In this document: positions 60,179-64,000 of the stretch, one piece after another
How positions within the stretch are numbered: position 1 is the stretch's first letter
Layout of the letters: each line of letters starts with the position of its first letter
NCBI GenBank assembly: GCA_947683425.1
Contig: CANTUQ010000070.1
Span: 7,147,501 to 7,211,500, forward strand
DNA length: 64,000 bases
Reading direction: 5' to 3'
Source: Excoecaria cochinchinensis
Taxonomy: Eukaryota; Streptophyta; Magnoliopsida; Malpighiales; Euphorbiaceae
The notes under the pieces: model-generated
What the model saw: only the letters and a program-made list of their open reading frames with translations
The model's database searches: none
Told to the model about the DNA's origin: nothing
Program-made: the position numbers and the translations under genes

Positions 60179-60372
60179 GGAGGATTGCCTCTTAAGAGGG
60201 CTTGGAGATCTAATTGCCCCCTGAGAGGTCTTGGGTTAATTGCCCCCGGAGAGGACTTGGGTTGAGATTTGCCTCTTAAGAGGACTTTGAAGGATTGCCT
60301 TTTGAGAAGGCTCTGAAAGTTCGCCTCTTGAGAGGGTTTAGAGATTTGCCTCTTGAGAGGCTTTGGAAGCGT
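60179..60372. repeat. Second tandem array in element C, about 28-31 bp
   Basis: About seven units are built on TTGCCTCTTGAGAGG or TTGCCCCCTGAGAGG with GGCTTGGA-like linkers. The core has an internal inverted repeat (CCTCTTGAGAGG). It follows the 39-bp array directly. Confidence 0.8.
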
Positions 60373-60419
60373 CAGTTTATCGACATGTGAAGTCCTGATT
60401 AAGACTGATGTACACCATC

Positions 60420-61240
60420 TAGTAGGCAAAGGGCATCATGTATGCATGAAAATTATGTGGAAAGCTATGCATGTATGATATGCGTGTATATTATGAATGT
60501 AGAATTCAAGCACAGAATTACCTGTATGAAATATTACACATATGCAAATGTAACATATGCAACTGCAAGGAGTTGTGAAATGAGTACTATGCATACTATG
60601 CATGGACTACGAACATGAAATACATGCCGAGAATTACGCATATGACATATATGCCACGTACATGGCTTGTATGCATATAAAAATATTTGCAAATGATCAT
60701 GAATGAGAAGGATTATGCATGAGAGATATATGCAAGGGGTTATGTATGCAGAATATATGCAAATAACCATGCATGCAAATGATCGTGCATGTGACAAATG
60801 TAGAGAGTCATTCATAGGCATAGATGTAAAGAATCATATGCAAAGACAGGTGAAAAATGTTATATACATGAAGACCATGTAAGGGATTGAGTGTGTGCGA
60901 TGTATGCACATATAACTATGTGTATGAAACATGTGCAGGGAAAATCATATACATGTGTACTGAATGCATGCGAAAAATGTGCATGTAAGATGCAGGCCAA
61001 GGGTATGTCCAGAAAATGCATGAAAGTAATTGATTACAAAAATGAAGTTTAGAGAGCCATGAATACTCAAAGGTGCCTAAAGATTTTATGCCAAAAGACA
61101 TGTAAAACTATCCATAAGAATGTTTGCTACAGTTATGTGTAAAAACAATTGCAGAAAGTATATGTACAAAGAATTTGTTGGGAGTATGTGCAAAGTATCA
61201 TTTTCATGGGTAGTGATAAGAAATACCCCAAAATTGTAAA
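60420..61240. repeat. ATGCATG-rich degenerate repeats
   Basis: Scattered ATGCATG, TATGCA and ATGTATGC motifs run through this stretch with no fixed period. No credible coding. Confidence 0.55.
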
Positions 61241-61249
61241 ATGAGTGCA

Positions 61250-62880
61250 ACCTATCAGGTACCTCAAACTCGAGTTTCTATCTGACTTTAAGCGTACTGA
61301 ATGATCCACATTCTCAACTGATTCAATCTCAGCAAAAGAATTCGGGAGTCGTTCCCAATGAAGGGCAAGAAGACAAATATGTAGACATCAAGATTTACTA
61401 AACCAACAGGTAAATACATGGCATTACCATGCCTTCTCTGTGTGTGTGTGCAAAAGCCCAAAACAGGATTTTTCATTTTTCAAAAGCAAATTCTAGATGC
61501 AATGTCAGGGACAAGACTAAACTCGAATGCATAAATGCACTCATGGCTTCCCGCTTGAAGCTCAAGAAACACCATATGCCTCTTCCTACGTACCAAACCT
61601 TATTAGAAGGTCATCTCTGCTAATTAGATAAGGCCGAACCAAGAATCAAGAGGTCTTACTTTGGTTGTAACGTTAGGCTTAGGTAATTGGCTGTCAAAGG
61701 AGGATCAGGTCGCTAGAGAAGAATGACCGCACTGTTAATTCGATGGATGAAAGCACCATTCTCAACACAAATGGTATACTGTCCAGATATTCTTGGATTT
61801 GAATTTGGTAATACTTGATCTTATCAAGCTCAGCATAAAAATCAAGCTAAAAAGATAGCTACTGAAACTCATCAAGGGGTACTACCATGAGTTCTACGTT
61901 TTTTTTTTTTTTTTTTTTTGCTTCTTCTGTTTTTTTTTTCTTTTTTTTTTCTTTATTTTTCTTTGTTTATTTTCACAAGTTTACGTCTCTAATTACACAA
62001 AAAGTTTATTGGTGATTTAAACCTCTTCCCGAAGTGTAGCCCAAAAATTATCGACGATTGAAAGTTTTTTTTTTCTCAAGGGGTAAACCCATCCTTATCA
62101 TGGTGATTTCTGGTAACCCAAAAAATTATCAATGATTGAGATTCTCTTCTCGAAGTGTAGACCCATCTTTATCAGGGTAATTTTTGGATAACCCACAAAA
62201 TTATCAATAATTGAGATTCCCTTTCTCGAAGAGCAGACCCATCCTTATCAGGGTGATTATTGATAGCTCAAAGAACTGTCCAAGATTGGGGCTCTTTTCC
62301 ACAAAGTGTAAATCCATTTTTATCGGGGCGACTTTTGATGGTTCGAATGAACGTACATCCATCCTTACTAGAGCGGTCATTCTCCTAAGGGGAAGCCAAA
62401 ATCATTTTAGGAAAAAGGTGAAGTTTTAACGTGTGTAATAATAAAATCGGTACGCATTTAGCATACCAAAATAAAGGCTCAAGGGGCTAACAAGCGATTA
62501 TAAAATAAGGGTAGGAAATGGTCATTTAGAGAGCTATACAAAGGAATTGTGCCTAAATCATTTTCTAGATTCAGCCATATCCAAGGGTCGCTTTGACGGG
62601 TAATCGGAAAGGTTCTAGTGCTCTTAGTGAGTTTTCATCCGATTCCCTAATTGTAACTAGTTTTTCAGTTTTATTTTCAAAACAGGCCAAATGTGCTCTG
62701 AACTTAGAAATGACATGGTATAGTCAAATATTTTCATGTGATCTAGCTCTTAAAGATCTAACATATCTACCTCTAACTTAATTCAAAGTGGAATGAAACT
62801 CCGATTTTTAAGGTTAAGATCAAATCCATTCATAGTTGAGAACTAACCAGGCAGAGTCAAGCTTTGAATCAGAGGTACCT
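61250..62880 (-). repeat. Region homologous to element A 3' non-coding part
   Basis: It is collinear and in the same orientation as 21020-22540. Shared landmarks are TGTGTGTGTGCAAAAG, CTCATGGCTT, AAACACCATATGCCTCTTC, TAACGTTAGGCTTAGGTAA and GGTTCTAGTGCTCTTAGTGA. The middle part (about 61890-62380) carries diverged repeats of a CCCATCCTTATCAGGGTGAT-type unit that element A lacks. Non-coding in both. Confidence 0.8.
62060..62345. repeat. Diverged tandem repeat, about 70-80 bp
   Basis: About four units share AATTATCAATGATTGAGATTC, CTCGAAGTGTAGACCCATC and TTATCAGGGTGATTTTTGG-type segments. It lies inside the region otherwise shared with element A. Confidence 0.7.
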
Positions 62881-62949
62881 TAATAAGGTGCAAACATGTC
62901 ATCATTTTAGGATATAACTTAATAGAAAAAATATTTTTATTCCATCAAA

Positions 62950-64000
62950 AATGTATGTGCACAAAAATCGTTTAGACAAACAAAGAATTTTTTCTTTTGT
63001 TTTTTTTTTTCTTTTCTTTTTTGTTCTTTCTTTTTTGTTTAAAAAAATATGTGCAAACTATGCATTAAAAATCATGTACATGGAATGGCGTATGCAATAG
63101 TATCATGTATGCGTGTAAGAATTATATGTGCGAAACATGTGTAAAAATATTTTGTATAAAAATACGTCCATGAAATATGTGCAAAGATGCGTGTGTATGA
63201 AACACCTGCAAAAAATCATAAATGAGTAGGAATGTGTAAACAATACACGACAAATGATGTGTATGCATAAACTTGTAGTGTAAATGTAAGCAGTCTATAA
63301 TGAAGATACAAGTACAGATTATGGCACAAAATGAAAATAAATATTTATGATACATGGTGCATGTACACATGGCATGATTTAAAGATGATAGGAATACATG
63401 TGTAATGTAAGATGAAGATGATCTATCATGATAATGTGTATTAATGAGTTATGAGGGATGGCGAAACTCATATACATAAAAGTGCAAAATATATACAAAT
63501 AATGTACATGGCAATGAGACACAGTATAAGAATGATTGTGTACAGCGAGTGGCACGTGTGTGCGATACAAGACATGTGATGAAAGTGATTGCAAGGAATG
63601 GACAACGTTTTGCAAGGCATATGTACATGGCATGATGCATGATATATGTACAAGGTATATAGTGACTAACTTGTATGTTGCAGCATTCATATGTGCATGG
63701 CATAACGCAGGTATGATAATGCATGTTCATGATAGGGCATGCAATGTGCAAGGTGCAGGGTGTCTGTCATGCATGACATGTATAATGACCGGCCTAATGA
63801 TGTATAATAATATGGCACACCACAACATGCAGTTGTATGTGTATGCTTCAGCACACAATATTTATGTACATACGCAACGCGAGCGTACTGATATGTATAT
63901 GCTGTGACACATGATGAATGTATTATTTTGATTTGATATTACTTTGTTTTTTTTTTTTGGCAAAATATTGTGAAAATTATGCATTAAAAATGATGTATAC
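62950..64000. repeat. ATGTATGC-rich repeats to window end
   Basis: After a poly-T/CTTTT stretch (62990-63040), the sequence is again dominated by ATGTGCA, TGCATG and ATGTACATG motifs, as in 60420-61240. The overlapping open frames on both strands come from this composition. Confidence 0.5.

Larger units (their letters stand above)
55352..64000 (-). mobile_element. Element C: large Gypsy-type LTR element, incomplete
   Basis: The left boundary is at 55352 (TGTGACGCGCCC), inserted in the gag fragment of element B; the expected TSD copy GTTAC is at 55347-55351. A very long LTR (55352-59293) is followed by a polypurine-like tract, so the element reads on the minus strand. Next come tandem arrays, then a region related to element A's 3' non-coding part. 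No coding domain is visible before the window ends. Arrays close to the 3' LTR are typical of Tat/Ogre-type Gypsy elements, but without pol the lineage is not proven. Confidence 0.65.

Noticed and set aside
63379..63907. Overlapping frames of 61-123 codons on both strands rich in Cys, His and Met
   Set aside because: They come from ATGCATG/TGTACA words; no strand is favoured and no domain is seen.

Overview
The window is nuclear DNA from a flowering plant, most likely a eudicot. It is AT-rich and consists almost entirely of transposable elements, many nested inside one another. I can support one ordinary host gene. No rRNA, tRNA, CRISPR array or prokaryote-style operon was seen. All calls come from reading the sequence by eye: splice sites, motifs, terminal repeats and target-site duplications (TSDs).

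Positions 1-6250 hold a decayed LINE (minus strand). One solo LTR splits it and a second copy of the same LTR, in opposite orientation, borders it. Positions 6250-13540 hold the host gene, an eight-exon minus-strand gene for a PTP1-type protein tyrosine phosphatase. Its reading frame is intact (336 residues) and a small solo LTR sits in intron 4.

Positions 13886-19240 hold small DNA transposons: a hAT-like element, then a local tandem duplication. One copy of the duplication received a 468-bp Mutator-type MITE and the other a 3-kb Mutator-like element (MULE) with TIRs of about 283 bp, a GRF-finger fragment and a large compound palindrome.

Positions 19410-37487 are one Copia retrotransposon (minus strand, TSD ATAAT). 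Its 3' LTR was hit by a 9,970-bp Athila-related Gypsy element without pol (element A, TSD ATAAC). The Copia element has an unexplained extra ORF and a dense G-box (CACGTG) array between its 5' LTR and gag. Positions 38050-40430 are a second broken LINE carrying a 438-bp MITE.

From 42096 to the window end there are three more nested layers. Element B is a second pol-less Athila-like element. An 8.3-kb CACTA/En-Spm transposon (42502-50803) lies inside its LTR. Element C starts at 55352 inside B's gag remnant and runs past the window end; it has a 3.9-kb LTR with about 1.6 kb of TAA/AAT repeats, followed by a 19-copy array with a period near 39 bp. Every transposon protein gene seen carries stops or frameshifts, so these are relics unless mobilised in trans. 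The elements do not form a pathway with the host gene; the main story is the order of insertion.
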